Assembly (NCBI GenBank): GCA_026410415.1
Contig: JAPMLR010000001.1
Coordinates: 558,001-622,000, forward strand
Length of the DNA: 64,000 bases
From: Denitratimonas yunnanensis (SeqCode)
GTDB lineage: Bacteria > Pseudomonadota > Gammaproteobacteria > Xanthomonadales > Xanthomonadaceae
Reading direction: 5' to 3'
Position numbers and translations under genes: made by a program. The notes beneath the pieces are model-generated. The model saw only the letters and a program-made list of their open reading frames with translations, did not search any database and was not told the origin of the DNA. Every line of letters begins with the position of its first letter. Positions within the stretch are counted from its first letter, which is position 1. This document shows positions 1 to 9,142 of this stretch, piece after piece.

Positions 1-2372
1 GCATGGGCGAAGTCTGGCGTGCCGAACGGGTGGACGACTTCGAACAGGCCGTCGCGGTGAAGCTGATCCGCCCGCTGCTCGATTCCCCCGCCCTGCGCGA
101 GCGCTTCTCGCGCGAACGCCGCATCCTCGCTCGCCTCGATCATCCCGGCATCGCGCGTCTGCTCGATGGCGGCGTGGCCGATGACGGCACGCCGTGGTAC
201 GCGATGGAATTCGTGCCCGGCTGCGACATCGTGCGCTTCGCCAACGAGCGCAAACTCGGCACGCGCGAACGGGTCGAATTGCTCCTGCAAGTCTGCGACG
301 CCACGGCCCACGCCCAATCGCAACTCATCGTGCACCGGGATCTCAAGCCCTCCAACATCCTCGTCGATGCGCAAGGCCGCGCCCGCGTGCTGGATTTCGG
401 CATCGCCCGGCTGCTGGATGACTCCGGCGCCGAAGCGCTGACCAGCACCGGCGTTCGGGTGTTCTCGCCCGCGTATGCTGCACCCGAGCAGATCCGTGGC
501 GAGGTCGTGGGCACGGCAGCGGACGTGTTCGCCCTCGGTGCCGTGCTCTACGAACTACTGGTCGGCACCCCGCCCCATCCGGCACGCAGCAGTGCGCCGG
601 AACGCCTGCTGGCCCGACTCGCCGACGAAACCGCGCCGCGACCAAGCCACGCGCTTCGCCACAGGAGCCACTCCGCCGCGGACAGCCGCACCACCACGGC
701 GCGCGACATCAGCGCCGACCTGGACACGCTCGTCGCCACGGCATTGCAACCCGACCCGACGCGCCGCTACGCCGGCGCCGCGCAATTGGCCGACGACCTG
801 CGTCGCTGGCTCGACGGACGCCCCATCGCCGCGCAGCCTGACACCGCCAGTTACCGCATGCGCAAGTTCGTCTCGCGCCATCGCTTCGCGGTCGGCAGCG
901 CCAGCGCCGTGCTGCTCGCGCTCATCGGCGGCCTCGGATTGGCACTGTGGCAGGCCAAGGTCGCCAATGACCACGCCCATCGCGCCGATGCCGAAGCCCA
1001 GCGCGCCGAACACCAGGCCGAACAGGTACGCGCCCAGATGGCACGCACCCGCAAGGTCAAGGAGTTCATGGTGTCGGTGTTCCAGTCCGCCGACCCGATG
1101 CGCCGCAGCGATCAGGCACCGCAGACCATCGACGAAGCCTTCGACGCCGCGCTCGAACGCGCACGCACCGAACTGGGCAGCGATCCGGTGCTGCAGGCCG
1201 ACGTGCTCGACGATTTCGGCGAGATCCGTGCCAACCAGGGCCGGTTCGAGGAAGCCCGCACACTGTTCGAGCAAGCCCTCGCCGTGGCCGAAAAGGAATA
1301 CGGCCCGCATCACCCGATAGCCGCCGAATCGCTGGTGAACCTGTCGGTGCTGGATTATCTGGAGGGCAAGACCCAGAACGCGGTCCACCACATCGAGCGC
1401 GCGGTCGCCATCCTGGAACAAGACGACGGCGGCGATCCGCTCGCACTTGCCTCCGCGCTGACCAACCTCACCGCCGTGCAACAAATCCAGGGCAACGCCG
1501 CGGCGATGCTCGCCACCAATGAGCGCGCGTTGCAACTGTATCGCACCCATGCGCCGGGCGATCCCCGCATGATTCCGGCGTTGTCCAATGCCGCCCTGAT
1601 CGCCTTGAATGCCGGCGAGCACGACAAGGCAAAAGCCCTGCTGGACGAAACCGTTGCCCTGATCGAACGCGAGCACGGCCCTGATTCTCCGACACTGTGG
1701 TCGGCGCTGACCTCGCTGGCCGAACTGGCCTACGCACGCGGCGACACCGCCGAGCAGCGCGCCCTGACCGAACGCGCCCTGACATTGGTGCGCGGCAATT
1801 TCGGCGGCAACCATCCGTGGATTGCCAGCTCGCTCGGCGAACTGGGACTGATCCTGGTCAACGCCGGCGAGCCAGCTCAAGGCGAAGCCATGCTCCGCGA
1901 AGCCATCGCCATGCACGAGCACTTCAACAGCAGCAATGCCATCGCACCGCTGCGCTATCTCTCCATCGCGCAAGGCGCACGCGACGACCGCAGCGGCGCA
2001 CTGGACACACTCACCCGTGCGTACGCGCTGTGCGAACAAACCGGCGAAACGGCATCACAATTGTGCCTCGTGGTGCGCGCCAACCGCGCCTTGCTGCTGG
2101 CACGAAGCGGCCAGGGCGAACTCGCCCTGCACGAAGCCGACGCCGCCATCCAGCTTCTCTCCTCCACGCCCGGCATTTACAGCGAGCGCGCCCAGGCGAT
2201 GGAAGCCCGTGCTGCCGCGCTCTCCGAATTGGGCCGCCATGCCGAAGCACTGGCCGAACAGGAGGCAGCGATCGACCTCCTGAACAGCCATTACGGACCC
2301 GGGCATCCAGAAACGCGCCGCGTGCAGGAAGCGCGCCACGCACTGATGCGGAAAACCGAAGCGGCACACTGA
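1..2372 (+). CDS. Serine/threonine protein kinase with C-terminal TPR region (5'-truncated)
   Basis: Eukaryotic-like Ser/Thr kinase followed by one membrane segment and a long tetratricopeptide region. The window opens inside the glycine-rich loop (MGEVWRA), so the true start lies upstream and the N-terminus is missing. Counting from the first visible Met, the ATP-binding Lys is in AVAVKLIRP, the catalytic loop HRDLKPSN begins near residue 111 and the DFG motif near 131. A hydrophobic helix at about 293-315 is the likely inner-membrane anchor. From about 400 to 770 the sequence is helical and repetitive, with TPR-like pairs ending in phrases such as YGPHHPIAAESLVNL. That places a protein-interaction domain on the far side of the membrane. 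Such kinases usually phosphorylate regulators, but nothing nearby identifies the substrate. No partner genes are visible. Confidence 0.93.
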   Translation, partial: MGEVWRAERVDDFEQAVAVKLIRPLLDSPALRERFSRERRILARLDHPGIARLLDGGVADDGTPWYAMEFVPGCDIVRFANERKLGTRERVELLLQVCDATAHAQSQLIVHRDLKPSNILVDAQGRARVLDFGIARLLDDSGAEALTSTGVRVFSPAYAAPEQIRGEVVGTAADVFALGAVLYELLVGTPPHPARSSAPERLLARLADETAPRPSHALRHRSHSAADSRTTTARDISADLDTLVATALQPDPTRRYAGAAQLADDLRRWLDGRPIAAQPDTASYRMRKFVSRHRFAVGSASAVLLALIGGLGLALWQAKVANDHAHRADAEAQRAEHQAEQVRAQMARTRKVKEFMVSVFQSADPMRRSDQAPQTIDEAFDAALERARTELGSDPVLQADVLDDFGEIRANQGRFEEARTLFEQALAVAEKEYGPHHPIAAESLVNLSVLDYLEGKTQNAVHHIERAVAILEQDDGGDPLALASALTNLTAVQQIQGNAAAMLATNERALQLYRTHAPGDPRMIPALSNAALIALNAGEHDKAKALLDETVALIEREHGPDSPTLWSALTSLAELAYARGDTAEQRALTERALTLVRGNFGGNHPWIASSLGELGLILVNAGEPAQGEAMLREAIAMHEHFNSSNAIAPLRYLSIAQGARDDRSGALDTLTRAYALCEQTGETASQLCLVVRANRALLLARSGQGELALHEADAAIQLLSSTPGIYSERAQAMEARAAALSELGRHAEALAEQEAAIDLLNSHYGPGHPETRRVQEARHALMRKTEAAH

Positions 2373-2711
2373 GAATCCTGCAAGCAGCAGAAAGAAACGC
2401 GGGTCTCCGGCACCACGCACAGCGGGGCGTGATTCCGCAATCACTCGGCAAACGCCCCGCGCTTGAGCCGCTTGGGCTCGACGATGCGGCCCGCTGCATC
2501 GACACACGCCAGCTCGAACATATCCTTGATCAGTTCCACCACCCGCGTGGCAGCGGCGCTCGATTCAATGCGGACCGCTTTGATGGTGGCGTGCATGGCG
2601 GCCCCTGCCCCGCCGGTTCGTACCTTGGTACAGGTTTCCCGGCAGCGGAATGGCGGTAGCGTTGGCAGGCGATCGGGCGTTCGACCTGACGCATTCCTCG
2701 GGAGGGAACCA
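2373..2711. other. Intergenic stretch between kinase and lipase
   Basis: This 339-base stretch holds no convincing plus-strand gene. It contains a possible 51-codon minus-strand ORF (listed separately). A long imperfect hairpin has arms at 2422-2430 and 2452-2460 with a smaller inner stem, and overlaps the 3' end of that ORF. A short inverted repeat, GTACC-TT-GGTAC, lies near 2625. The lipase ribosome site GGAGGG is at 2701-2706. No T-tract follows the hairpin, so termination there is uncertain. Confidence 0.5.
2441..2596 (-). CDS. Possible small protein, 51 aa, unknown function
   Basis: A short minus-strand frame starts at an ATG at 2594-2596 and ends with the residues RGAFAE. Its composition is balanced (MHATIKAVRIESS at the start, VELIKDMFELACVDAAG in the middle), unlike the Arg/Pro-rich shadow frames around it. 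It fills an otherwise empty gap between two plus-strand genes. A weak purine-rich stretch (GGGGCAGGGG) lies upstream of the ATG. I do not recognise a family. The longer frame reaching 2839 overlaps the lipase gene and is unlikely to be the real start. It could still be a chance ORF. Confidence 0.35.
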   Translation of the reverse strand: MHATIKAVRIESSAAATRVVELIKDMFELACVDAAGRIVEPKRLKRGAFAE

Positions 2712-3404
2712 ATGAAGACGATTCTTGCCGCCATTCTTGGCGCGGTGATGCTGTGTGGTGCGGCGGCGCACGCTGCCTGTGTCGACAACGTGGTGCTGGT
2801 GCATGGCAACGCGGGCAGTCCGACTGATTTCAACAACACTTACAACGAGCTCCTCGCGCGTGGCTACGTCGCAGCGCAGATCTTCCGTCCGGGCTGGGGC
2901 AGCAAGACGTGCCCGGCCTGCAATGACCACAGCGGCACCGAAGAGACACCGGTCAGGAATGCGATGGTCGATGCCATCGCCAGCTCCTGCACCGGCAAGA
3001 TCGACGTGATCGGCCACTCGATGGGCGTGACGCTGGCGGCACACCAGATCAACAAATACAGCCTGAAATCCCATGTCGACAGCTTCGTCGGCATTGCCGG
3101 TGCATATCGCGGGCTGTGGTCGTGCGGCAGCTATCCGTGGAACGTACTGACCTCCACCTGCGGCTCGCAAGGACTGTCGGTCAACAGCCCGTTGCTCAAC
3201 AGCCTCGCCGGCAAGAAACCCGGCGCACGGGCGTATTCGATCAAGTCCAACATCGACCAGATCGTGTGCTCCACCGGCGTCTGCACGGTGGGTGGCGTGC
3301 ACTCCTCCACGGTGCCCGGCGAAAACGCCAGTTACACCTTCGTCACGGGCCACTTCGGCGTGCTGACCAACACCGCCGCACTGCAGGCAAACCTGATCCA
3401 GTAA
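2712..3404 (+). CDS. Secreted class-2-type lipase/esterase (alpha/beta hydrolase)
   Basis: A 230-residue exported lipase. The ATG at 2712 is preceded by GGAGGG and opens a signal peptide that ends near residue 21 (GAAAHA before ACVDN). The longer frame from 2463 is rejected because it has neither feature. An HG oxyanion element sits at residues 31-32. The nucleophile elbow GHSMG places Ser at 103, and a candidate catalytic His is at 214 in TGHFGV. The compact size and the opening VVLVHGNAGS match the small lipase class 2 type rather than the large foldase-dependent lipases, and no foldase gene is nearby. Several Cys residues could form disulfides, as expected for a secreted enzyme. It presumably hydrolyses lipid esters outside the cytoplasm; the natural substrate cannot be read from the sequence. 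Confidence 0.88.
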   Translation: MKTILAAILGAVMLCGAAAHAACVDNVVLVHGNAGSPTDFNNTYNELLARGYVAAQIFRPGWGSKTCPACNDHSGTEETPVRNAMVDAIASSCTGKIDVIGHSMGVTLAAHQINKYSLKSHVDSFVGIAGAYRGLWSCGSYPWNVLTSTCGSQGLSVNSPLLNSLAGKKPGARAYSIKSNIDQIVCSTGVCTVGGVHSSTVPGENASYTFVTGHFGVLTNTAALQANLIQ

Positions 3405-3419
3405 TCGCCACGGCATACT

Positions 3420-3448
3420 GTGGCCGTGCCATCGTCCGGCACGGTCAC
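3420..3448. repeat. Intergenic 11-bp-stem hairpin
   Basis: Arms 3420-3430 and 3438-3448 pair over 11 positions with one G-T pair and a 7-base loop. It lies just after the lipase stop and before the deacylase start. No T-run follows, so it may be a transcript-stabilising or weak termination hairpin rather than a classical terminator. Confidence 0.5.
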
Positions 3449-3470
3449 CACAGTCCGAATCCACCGCACC

Positions 3471-3950
3471 ATGAGCCGCGTCACTCCCGCTACCCGCAGC
3501 CTGGATGCTGCGCGCATCTCCTATCGGCTGCAGTCCTACGATTACGATCCGGACGCCTCCAACATCGGCCAGCACGCAGCCACCGCCACGGGCATCGATC
3601 CTGTGCGGATGTTCAAGACACTGATGCTGGAGCTGGACGGCCACCCCGTGTGTGCCGTGGTTCCCGTGACGCACGATCTGTCGCTGAAGAGGCTGGCCGC
3701 CACACTCGGCGGCAAACATGCCGGCCTGCTGCCGGCGGCCACGGCCGAGCGCATCACCGGGTACCACGTCGGCGGCATCAGCCCGTTCGGCCAGAAAAAG
3801 CGCGTGCCGGTGGCACTGGATGCCAGTGCCCTGAATCACGCCACGATCTGGTGCAATGGCGGCCAGCGCGGGCTGATGATGGAAGTGGATCCGCAGGCCA
3901 TCGTGCAATTGCTGGACACCCGCTGTGGCGCCATCAGCAACGCACCGTGA
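3471..3950 (+). CDS. ybaK: YbaK/EbsC-type aminoacyl-tRNA deacylase
   Basis: A 159-residue member of the YbaK/ProX editing-domain family. These proteins hydrolyse mischarged aminoacyl-tRNAs in trans, classically Cys-tRNA(Pro), in the cytoplasm. The start at 3471 (MSRVTPATRSLDAA) is chosen because family members begin this way; the longer frame from 3420 would run through the upstream hairpin. Conserved features include the hydrophobic core FKTLMLELDG, the Lys-rich segment SLKRLAATLGGKHA, and the motif GYHVGGISPFGQKK, which matches the family's GG-I-SP-G-KK signature. The C-terminal RGLMMEVDP is also typical. It is transcribed convergently with the kinase gene that follows and appears to be a single-gene unit. 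Confidence 0.92.
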   Translation: MSRVTPATRSLDAARISYRLQSYDYDPDASNIGQHAATATGIDPVRMFKTLMLELDGHPVCAVVPVTHDLSLKRLAATLGGKHAGLLPAATAERITGYHVGGISPFGQKKRVPVALDASALNHATIWCNGGQRGLMMEVDPQAIVQLLDTRCGAISNAP

Positions 3951-4060
3951 GGCCGGCACGTCGACAAAAACCTCCGGCGTGGCGTCGAGCGGCGTCTTGC
4001 CGGCAGAGGTCTTGAGGAAGGCGACTCCGACGCCCAGCCCGATGCCGCATGCCTGCCGGC

Positions 4061-5725
4061 CTATCGCGCAATCGCCGAATGCCGCATGCCCGGAAGATTT
4101 TCCAGCCGCTGCGCGTGCGCCAATGTGATGCGGAAGCAGCTGCCGCCGGCCATCGGCACGTATTCGAGTTTGGCCTGGTTGGCATCGCACAGCTGGCGTG
4201 CGATGTAGAGCCCGAGGCCGGTGCCGTGTTCGTGCGTCGTGACGAACGGCTCGAAGATCGTCTCGGCCACCTTCGGCGGGATGCCCGGGCCACGATCCAG
4301 CACTTCGATGACGGTGGGGCCGTTCTCGCCCAAGCGCCGGGCTGCCACCGTGATCCGTGCGGATTCGCCGGGCAGATGGCCGTGATTGATCGCGTTCTGC
4401 ACCAGACAGCTGACCACTTGGTCGAGTTGTTGCGGATCGACCATCGCATTGAGGTGCCTGCCCTGTGACGCGGCCTTCAGTTGGGTCGATTCGATGTAGT
4501 GATTGGTGCGGTACTCCTCGACGAAACGCAGCACCCATTGCGCGGCGTCGATCGACTCGGGCCGCGAGCGCTCACGGCGCGAGAGATTGAGCACGTTCTC
4601 GATGATGCCGTTCATGCGCTGGCAGTGGTTGAGCACGATCTCGACCAGTCGCCGGTCCGCGTCCGGCAGGTCCGGCGATTCCTCCAGCAACTGTGCCGAA
4701 TAACTGATTGCGGCGAGCGGGTTGCGGATCTCGTGCGCGATGCTGGCCGACAGTCGCCCCAGATTGGCCAGCGTCAGTTCCTCGGCGCGGCGCGACACCA
4801 GCGAGGTGTCGTCGAGGAAGATCACGAACAATTCGTTGCTTGCGCCCAATCCGGCAAAACGCGGAATGATGTCCGGCAGATCCGGCCCCAGGTGGATCGG
4901 TTTGTCGCCATTGCGCTCGTCGCCCATGCGCCACTGGAACAGGCGCTGCGCCAGTTCCGTCGCGACATCGCCCAGCACAAGCCGATCCGTATCCGGCTGC
5001 CCGAGCAGGTGCCAGGCCGCTTCATTGTGCAGATGCACGATGCCGGCCACGTCCACCACCAGCACACCGGTACGCATGCGCCGGATCACCAACTCGTTGA
5101 TCTGCGCCAGGCTCTCCACTTCGGCACCACGCTGCTCGGCCAGCACATGGGTTTCGCGCATCTGGCGCCCCATCATGTCGCCCAGCTTGGTCATGGCCAG
5201 ATAACCCAGCGCGCAGACCAGGATCTCGATCAGCGAACGCCGGTCAAGGCCGGTGCCCATGCGCGCCAGCGCATACTCGACAAGCAGCAGCAGGCCGGCG
5301 GCAATGGCCAAGACCAGCGTGGTGCGCAACGGCAGCAGCACGGCCGCTGCGCCGAAGGTGACGATCAGCGCCATCGCGATGCCGGTTTGCAGGTGCGTCA
5401 CCGAATGCACCATCAGCACGGTGGCGAGGATGTCCAGCACCACACCGGCCACGACCTGCCCGAACAGCGGGCGATCCTGTCGCCGCCCATGCAGAAGCAA
5501 CAGCAGCGAACACACCAGATACGCCGCAGCCACACCCGCGGCCAGGCCCGGACGACTCAACGTCACCCAGTCATCAGGCAACGAACCGAACGCCACCAGT
5601 GCGAACAGCGCGGCCACCAGCATGCGGTAGAGCGTGAAGAAATATTGTTCGCGCCGCAGTGCGTCGTCGCCGGTGGAGACATCGTCGCCCACCCCATCCT
5701 GCCCTGCTTGCGCGATCTCACTCAT
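4061..5725 (-). CDS. pilS: PilS-type sensor histidine kinase
   Basis: A 554-residue membrane histidine kinase. About six hydrophobic segments lie between residues 30 and 185. A PAS-like region spans about 205-310, followed by an HisKA domain with the phospho-acceptor His331 in IAHEIRNPLAA. The C-terminal HATPase domain has an N-box near VQNAINH and a G-box GTGLGLYIAR. The six-TM plus PAS architecture and the divergent position beside sucC match PilS, which with the response regulator PilR controls type IV pilin transcription through sigma-54 in Xanthomonas and Pseudomonas. Unusually, no pilR follows: only 110 bases separate the stop from the convergent deacylase gene. It could therefore be an orphan kinase or signal to a distant regulator. 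The PilS name rests on architecture and synteny and is moderately certain. Confidence 0.85.
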   Translation of the reverse strand: MSEIAQAGQDGVGDDVSTGDDALRREQYFFTLYRMLVAALFALVAFGSLPDDWVTLSRPGLAAGVAAAYLVCSLLLLLHGRRQDRPLFGQVVAGVVLDILATVLMVHSVTHLQTGIAMALIVTFGAAAVLLPLRTTLVLAIAAGLLLLVEYALARMGTGLDRRSLIEILVCALGYLAMTKLGDMMGRQMRETHVLAEQRGAEVESLAQINELVIRRMRTGVLVVDVAGIVHLHNEAAWHLLGQPDTDRLVLGDVATELAQRLFQWRMGDERNGDKPIHLGPDLPDIIPRFAGLGASNELFVIFLDDTSLVSRRAEELTLANLGRLSASIAHEIRNPLAAISYSAQLLEESPDLPDADRRLVEIVLNHCQRMNGIIENVLNLSRRERSRPESIDAAQWVLRFVEEYRTNHYIESTQLKAASQGRHLNAMVDPQQLDQVVSCLVQNAINHGHLPGESARITVAARRLGENGPTVIEVLDRGPGIPPKVAETIFEPFVTTHEHGTGLGLYIARQLCDANQAKLEYVPMAGGSCFRITLAHAQRLENLPGMRHSAIAR

Positions 5726-5987
5726 GCGATGTGTCCATGCGACGCTTTCGCCCCCGTGTCATTCCCCGAATCTGAACGAACCCTCGCACCGTCTTGACTG
5801 GTCCCGTTGCCGAAAACCACCGGAACCTGCGGCCGGAACCGGCGATGCCTTGGGCAACCCGAAGTATGGCGCTTTTTGCCTTTGACCTGCCGCTCCATCA
5901 AAATAGGCGGCCCGCTGCGGTGCTGACCTTCGGACAGGACACGGCAGCGCGTCCACTCCCTTCTCCTACATCCCCACAGGGTGACGC

Positions 5988-7151
5988 ATGAATTTCCACG
6001 AATATCAGGCCAAGGAACTGTTTGCCAAGTATGGCATTCCGGTTCCCGCCGGCAAGATCGCACGCACGCCGGACGAGGCCGTCGATGCCGCCAAGGCAAT
6101 CGGCGGCGACTTCTGGGTGGTCAAGGCCCAGATCCACGCCGGCGGCCGCGGCAAGGCCGGCGGCGTCAAGCTCTCCAGGTCTCTGGACGAGGTGAAGCAA
6201 TACGCCTCCGCGATGCTCGGCACCAGAATGGCCACTTACCAGAGCGCCGGTGTGGCGCTGCCGATCGATACGGTGCTGGTGACCCAAGCCACCGACATCG
6301 CCAAAGAGCTCTACCTGTCGCTGCTGGTGGACCGTTCCACCAAGTCCATCACCTTCATCACGTCGAGTGAAGGTGGTGTAGACATCGAGCAGGTCGCCGC
6401 TGAAACTCCGGACAAGATCCAGACCCTGCACGTCAACTACGTCCAGGGCCTGCAGCCGTTCCAGTGCCGCCAGGTCGGGTTCGCGATGGGCCTGACCGCC
6501 AAGCAGGTCGGCCAGCTCACCAAGCTGATGATGGGCCTGTTCAAGCTGTTCAACGAGAAGGATCTGGCGCTGGTCGAGCTGAACCCGCTCGCCATCCTCA
6601 CCAATGGCGATCTGGCCGTGCTCGACGGCAAGGTCAACTCCGACGACAACGCGACCTTCCGTCATCCGGATCTCGCCGCCATGCGCGACGTGCGTCAGGA
6701 AGACGAAACCGAAGTGCTGGCCAGCAAGTTCGACCTCAACTACGTGACCATGGACGGCAACATCGGCTGCATGGTCAACGGCGCAGGCTTGGCCATGGCC
6801 ACGATGGACGTGATCAAGCTCAACGGCGGCGAGCCGGCGAACTTCCTCGATGTCGGCGGCGGCGCCACGAAGGAGCGCGTCACAGAGGCATTCAAGCTGA
6901 TCCTGTCTTCGGACAAGGTGAAGGCGATCTTCGTCAACATCTTCGGCGGCATCGTGCGCTGCGACATGATCGCCGAAGGCATCATCGCCGCAGTCAAGGA
7001 AGTGGACGTCAAGATTCCGGTGATCGTGCGTCTGGAAGGCACCAACGTGGAGAAGGGCAAGGAGTTGCTGAAGAACTCCGGCCTGGCGATCACGCCTGCC
7101 GACGACATCAACGACGGCGCCCGCAAGGCCGTCGCCGCCATCGCAGCCTGA
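5988..7151 (+). CDS. sucC: Succinate--CoA ligase, ADP-forming, beta subunit
   Basis: The 387-residue beta subunit of succinyl-CoA synthetase, the TCA step that makes ATP or GTP from succinyl-CoA. The N-terminus [18 protein letters not shown] is the family hallmark. An ATP-grasp domain follows ([16 protein letters not shown] at about 46-61), then the C-terminal ligase domain with [15 protein letters not shown]. Length equals the usual 385-390 residues. A GGGTG ribosome site precedes the ATG. sucD starts 12 bases downstream behind its own GAGGA, so the two subunits are co-transcribed, and the pair ends at a strong terminator. A 262-base divergent region separates it from pilS. Confidence 0.99.
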   Translation: MNFHEYQAKELFAKYGIPVPAGKIARTPDEAVDAAKAIGGDFWVVKAQIHAGGRGKAGGVKLSRSLDEVKQYASAMLGTRMATYQSAGVALPIDTVLVTQATDIAKELYLSLLVDRSTKSITFITSSEGGVDIEQVAAETPDKIQTLHVNYVQGLQPFQCRQVGFAMGLTAKQVGQLTKLMMGLFKLFNEKDLALVELNPLAILTNGDLAVLDGKVNSDDNATFRHPDLAAMRDVRQEDETEVLASKFDLNYVTMDGNIGCMVNGAGLAMATMDVIKLNGGEPANFLDVGGGATKERVTEAFKLILSSDKVKAIFVNIFGGIVRCDMIAEGIIAAVKEVDVKIPVIVRLEGTNVEKGKELLKNSGLAITPADDINDGARKAVAAIAA

Positions 7152-7163
7152 GGACACGACACC

Positions 7164-8036
7164 ATGAGCGTATTGGTCAACAAGAACACCAAGGTGATCG
7201 TGCAGGGCTTCACCGGCCAGCAGGGCACCTTCCACGCCGAGCAGATGCTCGAATACGGCACCAAGGTCGTCGGCGGCGTCACGCCCGGCAAGGGCGGTAC
7301 CGAACACCTGGGCCTGCCGGTTTTCAACACCGTGGTTGATGCGGTGGAAGAAACCGGTGCCAACGCCTCGGTCATCTACGTGCCGCCGGCGTTCGCGGCC
7401 GACGCGATCCTGGAAGCGGCCGATGCCGGCATCCAGGTCATCGTCTGCATCACCGAAGGCATCCCGGTGCTGGACATGCTGCGGGTCAAGAACGTGCTCG
7501 CCGGCTACGACGATGTCGTGCTGATCGGCCCGAACTGCCCCGGCGTCATCACCCCGGGCGAATGCAAGATCGGCATCATGCCCGGCCACATCCACAGCGT
7601 CGGCAAGGTCGGCATCGTCTCGCGTTCCGGCACCCTCACCTATGAAGCGGTCAAGCAGACCACCGCCGCCGGGCTGGGCCAGTCCACCGTGATCGGCATC
7701 GGTGGCGATCCGATCCAGGGCATGAACTTCATCGACGCGCTGCGTCTGTTCCAGGACGATCCGCAGACCGAAGGCATCATCATGGTCGGCGAAATCGGCG
7801 GCAGCGCCGAGGAAGAGGCCGCGCAGTTCATCTCCGAGTACGTCACCAAGCCGGTGGTCGGCTTCATCGCCGGCGCCTCGGCCCCGGAAGGCAAGCGCAT
7901 GGGCCACGCCGGTGCCATCGCCTCGGGCGGCAGCGGCACGGCGGCCGGCAAGTTCGCCGCGCTGGAAGCAGCCGGCGTCACCACGGTGAAGTCACCGGGC
8001 GATCTGGGCGCAGCCATCGCCAAGCGTCTGGCCTGA
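7164..8036 (+). CDS. sucD: Succinate--CoA ligase, ADP-forming, alpha subunit
   Basis: The 290-residue alpha subunit, which binds CoA through its N-terminal Rossmann domain ([18 protein letters not shown]) and carries the phosphohistidine. The active-site His lies in [14 protein letters not shown] near residue 247. [20 protein letters not shown] is the conserved mid-domain segment. Length and sequence are fully typical. It pairs with sucC immediately upstream and is followed 21 bases later by a perfect-stem terminator, so the operon contains only these two genes. The 2-oxoglutarate dehydrogenase genes often found upstream in other bacteria are not in this window. Confidence 0.99.
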   Translation: MSVLVNKNTKVIVQGFTGQQGTFHAEQMLEYGTKVVGGVTPGKGGTEHLGLPVFNTVVDAVEETGANASVIYVPPAFAADAILEAADAGIQVIVCITEGIPVLDMLRVKNVLAGYDDVVLIGPNCPGVITPGECKIGIMPGHIHSVGKVGIVSRSGTLTYEAVKQTTAAGLGQSTVIGIGGDPIQGMNFIDALRLFQDDPQTEGIIMVGEIGGSAEEEAAQFISEYVTKPVVGFIAGASAPEGKRMGHAGAIASGGSGTAAGKFAALEAAGVTTVKSPGDLGAAIAKRLA

Positions 8037-8057
8037 TCGCCACACCGATGCAACACC

Positions 8058-8089
8058 CGAAGGGCCGCCTGGTGCGGCCCTTCGTTTTT
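8058..8089 (+). terminator. Rho-independent terminator of sucCD
   Basis: A perfect 11-bp GC-rich stem has arms 8058-8068 and 8074-8084, closed by the loop CTGGT and followed directly by TTTTT at 8085-8089. It sits 21 bases after the sucD stop. On the minus strand there is no T-tract after the stem, so it mainly serves sucCD. Confidence 0.95.
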
Positions 8090-8098
8090 AGCGCGCCA

Positions 8099-8914
8099 TC
8101 ATTCGGCCGGATACATGCGTGGCAAGGCATCCGGTGCAACGGCACGGTAGATCGTCGCGTGCGTCAGATCGGTGCGCGGAACGTACAGCACCTCCAGCGC
8201 CTCGCCGGTGTGGCGCGAAAGAACGTCCGCCAGGCGTCCCGCATGGGGAACAATGTCGGTTTCGTCCGCGTGACTCAGGTAGATGCGGTTTTTCGGCACT
8301 TCGCGACCTGAGAGCACGGCATCGGCCTGCTTCACGAGGTGCGCGTCGTTCCACCACAGACTCGGGCTGAGTGCGATCCAGGTGTCGAACAGATCAGGCT
8401 GCTCGAAGAACGTATCCAGGATGAACAGCGCGGCCAAGGATTCGCCGACGATTCCGGAGCGATCTCCCGCGCGGAAATTCCGGGCCACGTGCGGCTTCAA
8501 CTCCTCGGCAAGGAAGCGCCGGAAGGCCGTCGCACCGCCGACGCGGGGTGCGACGGATTTGTCCGATTCCACCGTGGTCGGTGGCGTCAGGTCGTAGCGC
8601 CGCTGCGTATTTTCGATACCCACGAGGATCAGGGGCTGCATGCGTCCGGCACGGATGGATTCGTCGATGGTGGTCGCCACATGCGGAAAATCCTCGCGCA
8701 CGCCACCGTCCGGCATGTACATCACGGGATAGGTTTCCCGGGAACCCGCATAGCCGGGTGGCACGTAGACGTTGATCCGTCGCGTTTCCCCGAGCACGGC
8801 AGACACCAGCTCGAAACTCTCATGCTCGGGAACGGGCTCCGGCTGCGGTCCCGAACATCCCGCCACCCAGGCCAACACGCCGCACAGCGCCAGTCGAAAA
8901 CCATTCCTCGTCAT
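8099..8914 (-). CDS. Putative esterase lipoprotein (esterase D / Fes-like fold)
   Basis: A 271-residue alpha/beta hydrolase of the putative esterase family (enterochelin-esterase/esterase D-like). A lipoprotein signal ends at Cys20 in LAWVAGC, so the enzyme is probably lipid-anchored to the envelope. The nucleophile elbow GESLA places Ser159, and the strand YPVMYMPDGG near residue 62 is typical of the family's first catalytic loop. The opening INVYVPPGYAGSRETYPV matches siderophore-esterase relatives. The substrate is not evident, and no siderophore genes are nearby. It is transcribed convergently with sucD. The upstream region faces the RND efflux operon, giving a divergent 228-base control region. 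Confidence 0.85.
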   Translation of the reverse strand: MTRNGFRLALCGVLAWVAGCSGPQPEPVPEHESFELVSAVLGETRRINVYVPPGYAGSRETYPVMYMPDGGVREDFPHVATTIDESIRAGRMQPLILVGIENTQRRYDLTPPTTVESDKSVAPRVGGATAFRRFLAEELKPHVARNFRAGDRSGIVGESLAALFILDTFFEQPDLFDTWIALSPSLWWNDAHLVKQADAVLSGREVPKNRIYLSHADETDIVPHAGRLADVLSRHTGEALEVLYVPRTDLTHATIYRAVAPDALPRMYPAE

Positions 8915-9142
8915 CCACTCACCTCACTCGATTGCACCCATGGGAATCACCGAAGGTATGGGATCGTCATACCACATGACTACTCCCACATGCGCATCGC
9001 CCGAGGGGCCGTACAATGTCCGACCGCTTCGTGGACTACTTCCAGTCGTACCGATGAACCCACTGGGCACGTTCCAGTGCTCGCGAAACCTGTGTCATGC
9101 CGTGCTGTCACACCTCATCCTCTGTCGGATTACCCATTCAAG

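Noticed and set aside
2565..4538. Minus-strand open frame of 657 codons spanning the lipase and deacylase
   Set aside because: Crosses two well-supported genes and the end of the kinase gene; composition is typical of shadow frames. Checked for a remnant of pilR in 3951-4060 and found none.
5898..7907. Minus-strand open frame of 669 codons opposite sucC and sucD
   Set aside because: Antisense shadow produced by GC-biased codon use; both sense genes are certain.
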